A DNA stretch of 64,000 nt from Prostheceraeus crozeri. Lineage: Eukaryota > Platyhelminthes > Polycladida > Euryleptidae. This document shows positions 1 to 9,985 of the stretch, piece after piece. The notes under the pieces are model-generated. The model was not told where the DNA came from, searched no databases, and saw only the letters and a list, made by a program, of their open reading frames with translations. The translations under genes were made by a program, and so were the position numbers. The stretch covers positions 62,001 to 126,000 of the forward strand of contig CAJQUW010007878.1 in NCBI GenBank assembly GCA_907163375.1, written 5' to 3'. Within the stretch, counting starts at the first letter, position 1; the number at the start of each line of letters is the position of its first letter.

Positions 1-262
1 GCTTGGGAAAAACGCTGTGACTTGAAAACTTGACATCATTGCAAATGCCTCGAAGAACATTTTATCTTCTGACACAATATAGTTGTTCCTGAGAATATAA
101 ATTTCGTAGCACTACTTAAATTTTTTCCATTACATTTGCCTAGCCTGCAATCGGTTTTAATATCTCCAATCTCCATACATATTCGACACTTTCAACATGT
201 GATGCACGCTCAAATGTCGGATCGCATGCAGACTGCAGGTATAAAGGACGCATATTTACTGC
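1..262. other. Unassigned AT-rich DNA
   Basis: No open reading frame, repeat or RNA gene could be recognised. It ends at the TA dinucleotide (263-264) used as target by the Tigger element. Confidence 0.6.
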
Positions 263-394
263 TACAGTAGACTCCGCTTAATCGGGACACGCCGGGAGAA
301 GCCGATCTGTCCCGTTTAAGCGGATTTCCCGATTAACCGAAGTTGGAATTGAATTACTCTAAAACAACCCGATGCTCAAAAATAGGACCAAAAA

Positions 395-529
395 CGAGTG
401 CTCAAAACAAATCTGTATCAGCTAGAAATGTATAATGAACATGAAAACAATCAAACGAGTGCTCAAAGCGAGTGCTCAAAACAAATCTGTATTAATTACA
501 AAAGTATAATGAACGTGAAAACAGTCAAG
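395..529. repeat. Two-copy tandem repeat (about 60 bp unit) in the Tigger 3' region
   Basis: A unit starting CGAGTGCTCAAAACAAATCT at 395 recurs at 469 with about 85% identity, plus an extra partial copy of its first 14 bases at 455. It lies between the transposase stop and the element end, so it belongs to the transposon. Confidence 0.8.
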
Positions 530-538
530 TTTATCTTC

Positions 539-2067
539 TTACTTGTCGTTCTTGAGAAAGTCATCTAGTGTTTGCTGTTTTGCACGTGACGCAATCTCGT
601 TGTTAACGGACGCCTCCACGGAACGGAACGAGATGGCCTCAGCAGGAGCGATTCCTTGTTGCTGAACGTATTTTCGAAAAAGACCGACAAAGTCCAGCAG
701 CTGTTTGGTAGATAGTGGAGGCTCATCGTCGTCGTCGACTTCTATCGATTCCTGAGCCGTTGTTGCTGAATTATTTTCAGTAACAGCCTCTAGAAGTTCT
801 TCGTTCGTTAATTCACCACTTGTTTCCACACCAACGTCCATGAGGACAAACTCATCAAACTCATTTGCCGTCATGTTGTGAGGCAAGTCGACATCTTCTA
901 GGCAAGACTCTGTCCCCGACGATTCGGTTAGCTGCGTACGACTCCAAGCTTTGCGGAAGCAATTGGCAATAGTTTTCGGAAGAACTTCGTCCCATGACGA
1001 TTTCGAAATGTGGAGGGCATCTAGAACACTGATCTTTTTTGCAACATCCATTGCAAGGCGGTTCGGTTCGGGTCGACATCAAGTTCGGCGATGATGCGGG
1101 AATTGAGCGCTGATCGGTAGTGCCCTTTCCAGTTCTTTATAACGCCCTGATCCATTGGTTGAATAAGACATGTTGTATTCGGCGGTAGAAAGCGGACTGT
1201 GATGTTCGACAAATCAACATCAGCCGGATGAGCGGAACAGTTATCGATCAGCAAACAGATTTTCCGCTTCGATGCAGACAGTCGTTTATCCCATCGAAGA
1301 AGCCAACGGCGGAAAATGTCGGAGGTCATCCACGTATTGTATGAATGGTCATACTCGATCGGCAATTTAGACCGATCTTTTGGAAATGATCGCGGTTGCT
1401 TACTCTTGCCGATCACAAGTATGGGCAGCTTCTCCGTGCCCGTCATATTCGCACAAAGGAGCACTGTAATCCTGTCTTTGGCAGCCTTTCCACCTGAAAG
1501 CGTGTCGTTTTTTAGGCAATGTCCTCTATCGGGGTAAGCACGGAAATATAGTTCCGTTTCGTCAGCATTAAAAATATCGTCTTTATGGAAGGATTCAAGA
1601 ATGCTGGGGAGACTGTCTTCAATCCACGTGGACGCACCAGTGCCATCAGCGGAGCTTTTCACCGTATTGTCTTTTGTACACCACATTGTGCCTTTTTTCC
1701 AACGATCTAACCAGCCATCCGACGGAGAAAATTCAACTCCCTTAGTGGTAGCAATTTCCATTGCCTTTTCTTTCAAAATGGGACCACTAATACGCGATCC
1801 TTGGCTTGTTTTCTGATGCAACCACAGCAACAAAGCTTTATCCACCATTGCATCTTTCCCCAGCCGGACGCGTTTCTGTTGTCGACAATCTCCACTTTCA
1901 TGAGCTTTGAGTAGAGACTCCTTCTGTTGAACCAGCCTTAACACTTGAGAAGTTGATACGCCAAATTTTTGAGCCACCGCAACTTGAGTCATTCCTGGTG
2001 TAGATTGCAATTCTCGAAGCAACTTGATTTTATCCGTCAGGCTCAGGTCTTTTCGCTTTGTTGCCAT
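539..2067 (-). pseudogene. Tigger/pogo transposase, one frameshift
   Basis: The protein would cut and paste the surrounding element. I place the start at the ATG at 2067 (MATKRKDLSL), seven codons inside the longest open frame, because the CENP-B-like N-terminus normally starts there. In order it has a psq-type helix-turn-helix (DKIKLLRELQ...VAQKFGVSTSQVLRL, residues ~12-45), a second CENP-B-type DNA-binding domain (to ~residue 130, ending GWLDRWKK) and a DDE_1 catalytic domain. The three acidic residues are visible: D169 in NADETELYF, D275 in LLIDNCSAHP and D306 in PMDQGVI, giving the DD30D spacing of pogo/Tigger. The frame is lost near 1035-1055; reading continues in another frame from MDVAKKISVLDALH to a TAA at 539-541, with an acidic tail (EVDDDDEPP). 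A single-base indel is the simplest explanation; assembly error is possible. Confidence 0.9.
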
Positions 2068-2569
2068 ATCGTTATGCGAGATCGTCAATTCGAAAGCATG
2101 CAGAGAAATAATGCAGTGGAAGTAAGCTAATTGGTGTTATGGCGTGAAAGTGCTATCGACTTTCGCTTTGCTATGACTGCACCTTCTTTCATCGAGTTTT
2201 GCATCTTTCAACATTGCTTCGCACGCACTCACTATGAGACAGAGCTCCAATCAATGCATTGCTCTGTCCTTCCATAAAATTTCTCAATGCTTACGCTTAC
2301 CACGGAGAATGCGCGTGACCTTCATGCGACGACAAACAACGCCTGATAATCATTATAATGGTTAATCTATTTTCAAATCATTGTCAAATGATCTCGTCGA
2401 TTCTAATCGAATTATTTTTATGAAAGTGAAAATTTTTGTCCTGATTAAGCGGAGTCACATCCCGATTATCCGATGTAATTTACATTACGAGAATTGGTTT
2501 CCAGACCTATCCTATCAATTAAGCGGATTTCCCGTTTAACCGAGTCCCGTTCAAGCGGAGTCTACTGTA

Positions 2570-3721
2570 CTATATATTTTGTCGGACGCATGTAATTTGT
2601 CAAGATTTTGTTTGCTTCCTATGCGTGATGGATGCGAAGCATTGGATATAATGCAGACCTTCTACTGATCCTACACATTCCCTATTTTTCCAATAAAAAT
2701 ATGGGAATCCTAAAAAAGTCCTACATGTCCGTAAAAATTCTATATTTCCTATATATTTTTTGTAAGAATTGGGATGTAAATCATTCATGTTGTGAAGATA
2801 CTGTACGGAATTGACAAGAAAATAATTGTTATAAATTCGATATCTAAACTTTGAACGAATTCTGAATCACTGAAATAACAAGAACTTGTGGTGTGACATT
2901 CTATGAGACTGTATGTGATGTCGGATTTCATCAAGCCGTGATCGTGATGCAATGTTGCCTTTGGCCAATAGATATGTTGCCTTTGGAACATAGAATTCTG
3001 CTGCCATACTTCGCTCTTCCACATGAGAGTATTCACATGACAAAATCCATCAAGGACATTCAATTCTGTTAGTGAATCGTTATGTCCCTCTGCTACCGAT
3101 TGCATTTCCAATTATTGACTTTGACTTTTAATCTCCTCAGTGCTGGGTGTGCAGTTAACTGACAATTATTGATCACTGCGCATGGACTATTAGGAGTCGC
3201 AACTTTCAGCTGAATTTCTAGGAGGAGAAACTACACATCTCGCCTCGCGAAAACTGAAAAATGCGCTTACACGCTCGCGCTTGCATATATCAACACTGAC
3301 GTGGAGCACTCGCTCTTGGAAACAGCAGATAATGTCAACAGTGTCAATGATTGAAGCAGTGCGATTGAAAGATGGTTTGAAAGCGGCCAACCGTTGGCTT
3401 GCTATTTGCAATTAGAAATTGAAGTGTTTAAGGAAAGCTTTCCTATGGTGTAAATATGGCCTGACAATGCTGGAAATGGCTAAAGAAAAGTTATCGATAA
3501 TGCAACCGCTGATTGGGAAAATTATAGTAAGCGAAGAAGTTTGCCTTCTTGAATGGTTCTTCTACAAGAATATCGGAAAAGCTTTAATTGGTTTGTCATC
3601 ATATCATTAATTTTATCTTATTTGTCAGGCTATCAATAAAACTTCGTGGAGGCCCTGTGAAGCTCCTTATCAGTTGTTGGTCTAAATAATACTACCCATT
3701 CAATCAGTTAAGGAATCAGTC
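2570..3721. other. Unassigned DNA, no gene recognised
   Basis: Only short open frames occur here. The longest (2785-3111 and 3190-3411, minus strand) match no family I know and show no splice-flanked exon structure. Around 3180-3420 base composition is somewhat richer in G+C, so a worn exon or transposon piece cannot be excluded. Confidence 0.5.
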
Positions 3722-4439
3722 AGATGGAGTTGAATACGAATGGAGCAGTTTTAAACGGGTCATTGTAGGAACAGCAGCAAAGGCAGTCGGAAGGAATACG
3801 AGGAAGTGTGGAATCAGAAGAGATCAACAGTGGTGATGGACCAAGGAAGTGGAGGACACTTTGATATCAATGCGAACAGCTTGGAAGGTGGTAGAAGAAG
3901 TAAAGAATAATGAAAGGAGAAAGAACGACTTAGAAAGAGACTCGAGGGAAGAAGAATCAGGCAAAAAAATAGTAGCGCTTGCAAAAAAAGTAGCAGAGAG
4001 TAAATTTTGCGAGTGTGTAGAACATGACGCAGGAAAGAAACTGCTGTACCGACTTGCGAAGGCAAAGGACCGTGAAGCGAAAGATGTGTTTGGAATCAAG
4101 GGTATTCTGAATGAAAATGGAGTGGTAGCTATTGGAGAAAATGAAGTCTTGCGGACATAGCAAATGTATTTCGCGGGTTTGCTGACATCAGCGGGGTGAT
4201 GAAGATTGATGAACCAAGTGCCGCGCATTGACCGGGTGGTGGAAGAGATATTTAAGAAGTAGAAGCTTAGGGTACAATTAAGGAGATGAAAACGGGAAAA
4301 GCGGTATGCAGTGACGAAATAACGGTAGAGATGATCAGAGCATCAAGTCTAGCAGGTATCACATGGCTTACGCGAACTTTCGATGTGTTTCACGGAAAAT
4401 GTGTGATTCCTGATGAATGGAGGCTATCCTTAATCGTTC
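3722..4439 (+). pseudogene. RTE LINE ORF2, pre-RT linker and start of RT domain
   Basis: The 3722-3900 stretch translates to a linker ending in WWTKEVEDTLISMRTAWKVV, the RTE segment that follows the endonuclease. It continues through GKKLLYRLAKAKDREAKDV and GILNENGVVAIGENEVL, matching the RTE linker pattern KLYRLAK.RDR..KDV...(I)K(D)E.G. A frame break follows near 4157, and reading resumes at MKTGKAVCSDEITVEMI (RTE: MKNGKAVGPDDIPVE) and CVIPDEWRLSLIVPIW, RT motif region 1-2. The reading stops exactly at the target duplication of the hAT MITE at 4440. The endonuclease is missing, so the piece is not functional. Confidence 0.85.
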
Positions 4440-4447
4440 CTATATGG

Positions 4448-5342
4448 CAGTGGTGGGCAACCAAGTTGGGATAGCGGGCCACAAGGAGTGGCCCACGAAA
4501 AGGCTCGCGGGCCACCAATTTCAAAAGGCAGTAGTATAGGCTTAGTATTCTTTTATTCCGTCCTTTTAAGTGCACATATGGGTTGTTGTACCGTACGTGT
4601 ATATACCAAAATATACAGTGGTCGTATTACATAACAAAATTTTCCATGTCAATGTATACAGCAGCGTTGGGCGCAACTGATTTGTTTAATATAAAGGAAT
4701 CACAATTCACTTTCTACAATTCATGTGAGTATTGAAGAGCGATTATGCCTATAACAAATCATGGAAGTTCTTCTTTTGTGTCATTAAGCGGTTATTTGAC
4801 TTTTTGGTGATTTGACCGACATTACCTTATTTCATCAAAAGACAACGGTCTGTAAGTGCAATGCAACTATCAAAAATGAAATTCGCACAAGATAAAATTG
4901 ATTTTGCTACAATTATTGATCATGCTACATGTACATACGTGCACATATATCACCCAAACATATACGGCTTTTAAAAACCGTACATGGGCTCTACAAATGG
5001 CAACTCGCGCAGGTGATGACCATTTTGTGCTTATGCGAGATATTCATTACAAAAGGAGCATGGTTGGATAATTCAAATGTGAATTTTTGGGTCATCATAT
5101 TGCTCCTTTAGTTGTGAATTGATGCTTTTGCAAATTCTAAAGAGGATCCTTCAACCTTAGATGTTCCTCCCAAATGTTGAAATCTGAGTGAGTTATTTTT
5201 CACACCATCGATTCAAACAATGTCCGCGGGCCACTTTAAATATGAGAAGCGGTGGCGGGCCACCCAACATGTACCGGCGGGCCACCCAACATGTACCGGC
5301 GGGCCACCAAGTGGCCCGCGGGCCACGCGTTGCCCACCACTG
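4448..5342. mobile_element. hAT-type MITE, 895 bp, inserted in the RTE LINE
   Basis: Perfect 14 bp terminal inverted repeats CAGTGGTGGGCAAC/GTTGCCCACCACTG bound the element. An 8 bp target duplication flanks it (CTATATGG at 4440-4447, CTATGTGG at 5343-5350, one mismatch), which is diagnostic for hAT. Just inside both ends the word GCGGGCCAC is repeated, and near the right end a 22 bp unit containing CGGGCCACCCAACATGTACC is tandemly repeated (about 5254-5310). The interior is AT-rich with no transposase coding, so it is non-autonomous. Deleting the element with one target copy rejoins the LINE reading from LIVPIW to GKGNVQDPGK. Confidence 0.93.
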
Positions 5343-6043
5343 CTATGTGGTAAGGGAAGGGAAATGTACAAGATCCTGGAAAGTAGCGAGGAATAACTCT
5401 AATAAGTCAAGTGCGGAAGATCTTGGAAATAATTCTATGTAGCAGGCTTAAGGGACAGTTAGGTTACAAATTTAGAGAGGAACAGCAAGGATTCCAGGAA
5501 GGGAGAAGCACAATCGATTGCATACTTGTAGCGAGACAGCTGATTGAGAAGACATTGGAAAGGGGCCGTAACATAGCGATTGGGTTTGTGGATCTGGAGA
5601 AGGCAGACGACACGGCACCCAGACGCTTGGTGATGGCAACGCTGAGATGGATGGAGGCTGACGAGGATGTGCGGGTGATCGAAGACATGTACAAGAATAC
5701 AAGAGCGGCGGTAGTGAGCGGAGCGAAGCGCAGCGATGATTTTGAAGTGCACCTGGGCCTAAGACAGGGTAGTGCTTTGAGCCCATTACTATTGATATTG
5801 GCAATGGAGCTAGTTAGTAGGTAACGCAGTGAAAAAGAAACGATGACATTATTGCAGGCGGATCACCTGGCGGTAGTAGCGAAAGATGAAAATGAGTTAG
5901 AAGAGAGACTGAAAGACTGGGATAGAAATCTGAGAAAGAGCTTAAGGAAGACGGAAGTGATGCGGATAGCGGAAGGACTTGGTTGTGGAAGTCAAAGAAG
6001 GGGAACTGAAGCAGGTAGATAAGTTTGTGTACATTGGTGCAAT
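5343..6043 (+). pseudogene. RTE LINE ORF2, reverse transcriptase core
   Basis: This piece carries the RT palm of the RTE polyprotein. Visible motifs in order are VRKILEIILCSRLKGQLG, EEQQGFQEGRSTIDCILV (RTE: EEQFGFRPGRSTTDAI), the motif A block IGFVDLEKADDTAPRR with its first catalytic aspartate, and HLGLRQGSALSPLLLI (motif B). A stop follows at 5822. The next frame gives LQADHLAVVAKDENELEERL, where the catalytic YADD has decayed to QADH. After a further break the frame runs ELKQVDKFVYIGA, the usual KYLG-type block, before the foldback insertion. RT activity is certainly lost. Confidence 0.9.
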
Positions 6044-6560
6044 CACAGAATTAAATATTTTGTTTATCTGCTTCGTTTTGCTAGAAGTGTGATTAATACG
6101 AAATGGACGGCACATTGAGGAACCTATTAGGTGGGCAAAAAGGAATTCCTAATACCTTACAGAGATAGGAAAAAAAGTCGTGCGTCGCTTGCGGATTAAT
6201 GTGAGTTCCAGGAAAGTGCTACGATTGCCAAAATTCCTTCAGATTCGAAGAATTCAGATTATTGCCCACAAGTTTTCTCCATAATGTTGACCCTTCCGAT
6301 CATTATTAAAGAAAGTAGCAGGCGTATGAAAATTAGTTCACTTGATGATCCTCACCTCGGCATTGCTCACTGTATAGTGCATACATTGAATCGAAGCCAC
6401 GCATCGATGTGTGTTTTGGTGTGTGCGACGTGATATCACAGCACGCACGCATCTCTCACTGGCTCTACTGTCCTCTGCTGACAGCTTATTGTTAGCCATT
6501 TCCAATAGCAAGCGATACACGAATTATCCATTCGAGAAGGAGCAAGTTTTCTAATTCTGT

Positions 6561-6815
6561 GATGTGCCATTTCAATATTAAGGTTACATACAATTCTTCC
6601 TTTCTAGGAAACCGAAGCGCGCGCAGATGAATCTAATTCTGTGGGTGGAATGGTCTCTGAAGATGGTCGGGGCGATGCATAAGTATGAAGCAGGATGCAA
6701 ACAGGAGCTGAAGCATTCAGAAAAGTGGCAGTCACAGAATTAGACAGATCGTCTCTTCTTCTGTTTGACTAGAAAGGAAGCATTGGAACATACAGCGCTA
6801 GTGAAATGGCACGAT
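6561..6815. repeat. Inner inverted repeat inside the foldback element
   Basis: The stretches 6561-6643 and 6733-6815 are inverted copies (shared: GTGCCATTTCA, CTTCCTTTCTAG, CTAATTCTGTG). The inner ends CTAATTCTGTG / CACAGAATTAG resemble the outer termini of the host element, so this may be a smaller relative inserted in, or rearranged from, the same family. Confidence 0.75.
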
Positions 6816-7150
6816 CTGCTGACATAATACCATAGCAATCGAACAATGATCAGCTAGTTCATCATTAAACACGGCAAATTGTGCGAAGTTTCGCTGACTT
6901 TTATCAACCTGATTACACAGCAAAGAGACAAAGTCGATGTCAAGTTCTACAGAGACGGTTGTGAACGTTTTTTTTTCGTGCGCCTGCTAACTTTTTTAAT
7001 AATGATCGGAGGGCCCATCATTATCGGGAAAGCTTTTGCGCAATGATCTGAATTCTTCGAATCTGAAGAAATTGTGGCGATCGGAGCATTTTGATGGAAT
7101 TCACAGCAATCCGCAAGCGACACACGACTATTTTTCCTATCTCTGTAAGG

Positions 7151-8228
7151 CAGGGTGACCACTTGGTCCGAATTTTCGGACCAGTCCGAATTGGTCCGAT
7201 TTGGTCAGAATTGCGGGGGAAGGCCCGAAATGGTCCGAAATTGCCAATTATGTAATTCATGGGTTTTTTCTTACTACTTACCCTAAAATAAAAATTGAGC
7301 AGCTTATTGAATTAATTTATTCTGTAATTAACAGAAATATTTTAATCTGATGTTGAATGTGTATAATGAATATACCATTTTATAAATTCATTTCAGTTTT
7401 CGTTTTTATCCAACAATTTTAGACTTCGACAAAAATTCAGTGTGCTCATTAAATGAGCGGAAACTAGATATTGCATAAAATATGCGCTAAAACAGTGCGC
7501 TACTTCATACGACTACGTGGTCTTTTTTGTTAAAGTTCAACATTTTACTTGTTTTTTTCGTGTGTTTATTGGCGACCAATATTTTTCAGCAGTTTTTGAG
7601 TCTATTAGCAGGACGTGTTGTAATAGCTTTGATTTACAAAGTAAATGATATAAACTTCTCAACAATCGTAGTTAATTTGCGAAATAAAGGACAGAGACCA
7701 TTCATTTTAGAATTGAGTATTTGATCAGAAAAAATAGAGAGTCAATGTTGAAATTACCCATTTATTTTGTATAAGTCAATCAACTATGCAATCTGTTTTT
7801 CATATTTTTCCGCTTTCCATAAAGAAGCAGACGTACATGTAGTAACTGTTCTAGTATTCATTACTGTTTTGGTATTTCAAATTCAATGGTCTCTTTAAAT
7901 TATTTTGCAAATGTGCTACATGTAGTTAATTCTGTAATTTGATATTTGCCGATTCATTTAGCTTATTGTTAAAACTTTCTCGAGATGACTGGGAGTCGTA
8001 TTTGCATTTTGTTTTGCAGCATTTAACTGAATTACTGCCTACATTTATTTGTTTCATATGAGATGATGGAATACATATGAAATTTTTCAAAATATTCTAT
8101 GTTTTTCTTTGTATACATTTCATTTGGATGAGTACTATAGTCAAATCATCAAAATTTAAAATTTGTGTGACGTCATTGTGGGACAGACTTATGGTCCGAT
8201 TTTCGGTCCTCCTGAAGTGGTCACCCTG
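7151..8228. mobile_element. hAT-type MITE, 1078 bp, inserted in the foldback element
   Basis: The ends are CAGGGTGACCACTT and AAGTGGTCACCCTG, a perfect 14 bp inverted pair. A perfect 8 bp target duplication CTGTAAGG flanks them (7143-7150 and 8229-8236). Subterminal GGTCCGAAT/GGTCCGATTT words repeat near the left end, and GGTCCGATTTTCGGTCC lies near the right. There is no transposase coding inside. The empty site can be read from the other arm of the foldback element, where the same region runs uninterrupted (6168-6180), so this insertion is younger than the foldback element. Confidence 0.95.
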
Positions 8229-8346
8229 CTGTAAGGTATTATGAATTTCTTTTTGCCCACTTAGCAAGTTCCTGGATGTGCCATCGTTTTGAATTAGTAG
8301 TTTGCACTTCTAGCAAAGTGATAAGAGCAAACAATCTTATTCTGTG

Positions 8347-8880
8347 GTCGCAGTAGTGCTGGTAGATAGAAAAATTGGTAAGAGGACGTGAGGAAAGGTT
8401 TTGGAAGCATGTGTCTTGCCAGCATTGACATGCGGATTAGAAACGATGGCACTAACTGAGCAGCAAAAGATCTTGCAAGTGTGTGAGAATAACTTGATAA
8501 GGCGTATCTATGGTTTACGGTTGGTGGAGAAACGGAGAATGGCCGAGCTGAGCGAGGAAGTAGGATTGAAGAAAACGGTGACACAGAAAGTGGTAGAAAA
8601 GAGACAGATGTGGGCAGGGCATGTACTAAGGATGGCAGACGAAAGGTTAGTGAAACCAGTGGAAGAGATGGATGACACAATGACAAAAAAATGGCACGGT
8701 CAAGGATTCGCTGGAAGGACTGTGTCAAGAGAGACCTGAAGAGCACCGAAGAAGACTACAGAACATGGAAGGAGAAAGCAAAGGACAGATTGAGATAGCG
8801 GAAAATTGTCAAGGATGCGGCAAAGGGTGTGATGGAGAAGACATGAAGTGACTACTGACTGCGCTTTCGTAGTACTGCAA
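8347..8880 (+). pseudogene. RTE LINE ORF2, C-terminal region
   Basis: The main frame reads VLEACVLPALTCGLETMALT, then NLIRRIYGL and KRQMWAGHVLRMADERLVKP, the signature C-terminal part of RTE polyproteins (consensus VLP.L.YG.ET..LT ... R..GHV.R). After a shift near 8690 the typical basic end RSRIRWKDCVKRDL is legible, then a worn tail to about 8850. The spacing to the RT core piece fits one polyprotein once the foldback insertion is ignored. Confidence 0.88.
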
Positions 8881-9591
8881 CTGAATATTGTATGCATGTT
8901 TTTATTTTATGTGTGTGACAATTCCCCTTATCCCTTTTCAGGGAAAATGGAGTTGTTAAAAAAAGTTAATACCCATTGAAGAAGTGATATCCTCCCCATT
9001 GGTTATCTATGGATTTAGCCGAAACAAAAAGCGTTATTTATGTCTTCACCCAGGTATAACAAAATACGATTTTCATTTGCATGTTATTTATAATTACATG
9101 CACAGACACATAAAGAAGCTTGGATAGATGAACACTTGATTTTCCAATAATCGATCAATATATTTTCTATCCATATTGTTTGTCTCCTTCTTTGCAATTG
9201 TATTGGCTATCGTTGCTCTACGTTTTGGTTACCACATCCATTGTTGTCATCCATATGCAAGTTAGTTTTCCTTTTCCATGTACAGACCGAAGATGATTTT
9301 GGTTTCAGTTAAAGTTCTTATGAAGATTTTCTATGGGTATTTTGTTATCAACATTTAATTTTTTCTGTTATTTCAACGCAATTAGTGAAAAATACAGAAA
9401 TAATTGCTGCATGAAATAACAATTTAAATGTAAGTCTTTCAACACGCACAAATTACAAGATGCTAAAAGATGCAAAGGACAAATTACAAGATGCTGATCA
9501 CCTAGTACATAAGGTTTGAAACAAATACTATGATCAAAAAGAAAGCAAGTGCCAAATCATCTGAACTCATAGAGGTTCACGTAGGCCTATA
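8881..9591. other. Unassigned AT-rich DNA
   Basis: No coding stretch or terminal repeat seen. A short direct repeat (ACAAATTACAAGATGCT, near 9450 and 9480) is present. Confidence 0.5.
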
Positions 9592-9985
9592 TCAGTGAAC
9601 CAAAGGAATAGAAATTAGGTTATTTTGGCTTATTTCAGTGTTCAATGATTCTTGCAAACAGTTACAAACGGCCTCCTGATTCCATTCCGCTCTTGTATTC
9701 ATGAGTTGTGCTGAACTTTGTGAACTGTTTCTGTTGTTAAACGCTTCTGCTTTGTCTATCCATGGCGCTGCTGTAGTGTATACTTTCACATTCATCGGAT
9801 ATTTCTGTCTTTTAAAACGTATTTCCTTGCGATGTGTCCATAATGCTGATCCATCTTTTCCATTTGTCCATTTTGTCCTAGTTTTGCAGCTCTTGCGGTC
9901 TCCCCGATGTAAATTCCTTTGCAACCTCCACATAAAGTCTCAAGCGTTATCCCTTGGTCATTACATCTGCCATGCGACAAAAGTC
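9592..9985 (-). pseudogene. GIY-YIG endonuclease domain remnant (Penelope-like element type)
   Basis: Two overlapping minus-strand frames give one domain broken by a shift near 9870-9890. The first contains CGGCKGIYIGETARAAKL, where GIYIGET(A/S)R is the GIY-YIG core with a preceding cysteine pair. The second continues KDGSALWTHRKEIRFKRQKY, then MNVKVYTTAAPWIDKAEAF and LMNTRAEWNQEAV. The closing N(T/S)(R/K)(A/G)EW block with the preceding alternating E-A helix is typical of GIY-YIG domains at the C-terminus of Penelope-like retroelements and of related stand-alone ORFs common in invertebrate genomes. The expected catalytic region downstream of the core (R..EH) is distorted. No reverse transcriptase was found next to it. 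Upstream on the same strand (10000-10250) a 75-codon stretch (EWREIKGLLHFQAHFRPIEN) stays open and may be part of the same fossil. Confidence 0.75.

Larger units (their letters stand above)
265..2567 (-). mobile_element. Tigger/pogo-type DNA transposon (Tc1/mariner superfamily), 2.3 kb
   Basis: The element begins CAGTAGACTCCGCTTAATCG and ends with the inverted counterpart (its last bases, read on the other strand, are CAGTAGACTCCGCTTGAACG). It is flanked on both sides by TA (263-264 and 2568-2569), the target duplication of this superfamily. The words AAGCGGA and CCCGATTA/CCCGTTTAA recur several times just inside both ends, giving a subterminal repeat array that probably holds transposase binding sites. 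The length fits full-length Tigger elements (about 2.3-2.8 kb). The transposase is read on the minus strand and carries one frameshift, so this copy is structurally complete but probably no longer autonomous. The ends look well conserved, so the insertion does not look very old. Confidence 0.93.
6044..8346. mobile_element. Foldback DNA element with long inverted repeats, inserted in the RTE LINE
   Basis: The two ends start CACAGAATTA / CACAGAATAA when read inward and stay similar over about 290 bp: left arm 6044-6333, right arm 6970-7150 plus 8237-8346. Shared landmarks are TTTGCTAGAAGTG, GTGGGCAAAAAG, TCGCTTGCGGATT and CAGATTCGAAGAATTCAGAT. The right arm is split by a hAT MITE (7151-8228). 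Without it the element is about 1.2 kb, mostly inverted repeat, with no transposase. A second inverted pair sits inside it. Arms are roughly 75-80% alike, so the element is old. I cannot define a clean target duplication (left flank ATTGGTGCAAT, right flank GTCGCAGTAG), so the superfamily is open; a Mutator-like or foldback MITE is likeliest. Confidence 0.85.
3722..8880 (+). mobile_element. RTE-clade LINE, 5'-truncated, split by two nested insertions
   Basis: Three colinear pieces on the + strand (3722-4439, 5343-6043, 8347-8880) read as consecutive parts of one RTE-like polyprotein: linker before RT, RT palm, then the conserved C-terminal region. The apurinic endonuclease domain expected upstream is absent, so the copy is 5'-truncated, as is usual for target-primed insertion. 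The gaps are filled by a hAT MITE (4448-5342) and a foldback element (6044-8346) that carries another hAT MITE. Because both insertions interrupt an otherwise continuous alignment, the LINE is the oldest layer. It also has its own stops and frameshifts, consistent with age. Confidence 0.88.

Noticed and set aside
3814-4228. Minus-strand open frames opposite the RTE LINE
   Set aside because: Shadows of the plus-strand LINE coding; serine/leucine-rich composition is typical of antisense reading.
5459-5804. Minus-strand open frames opposite the RT core
   Set aside because: Antisense shadows of the RT domain.
8294-8897. Minus-strand open frames of 65-150 codons
   Set aside because: Antisense to the RTE C-terminal region.
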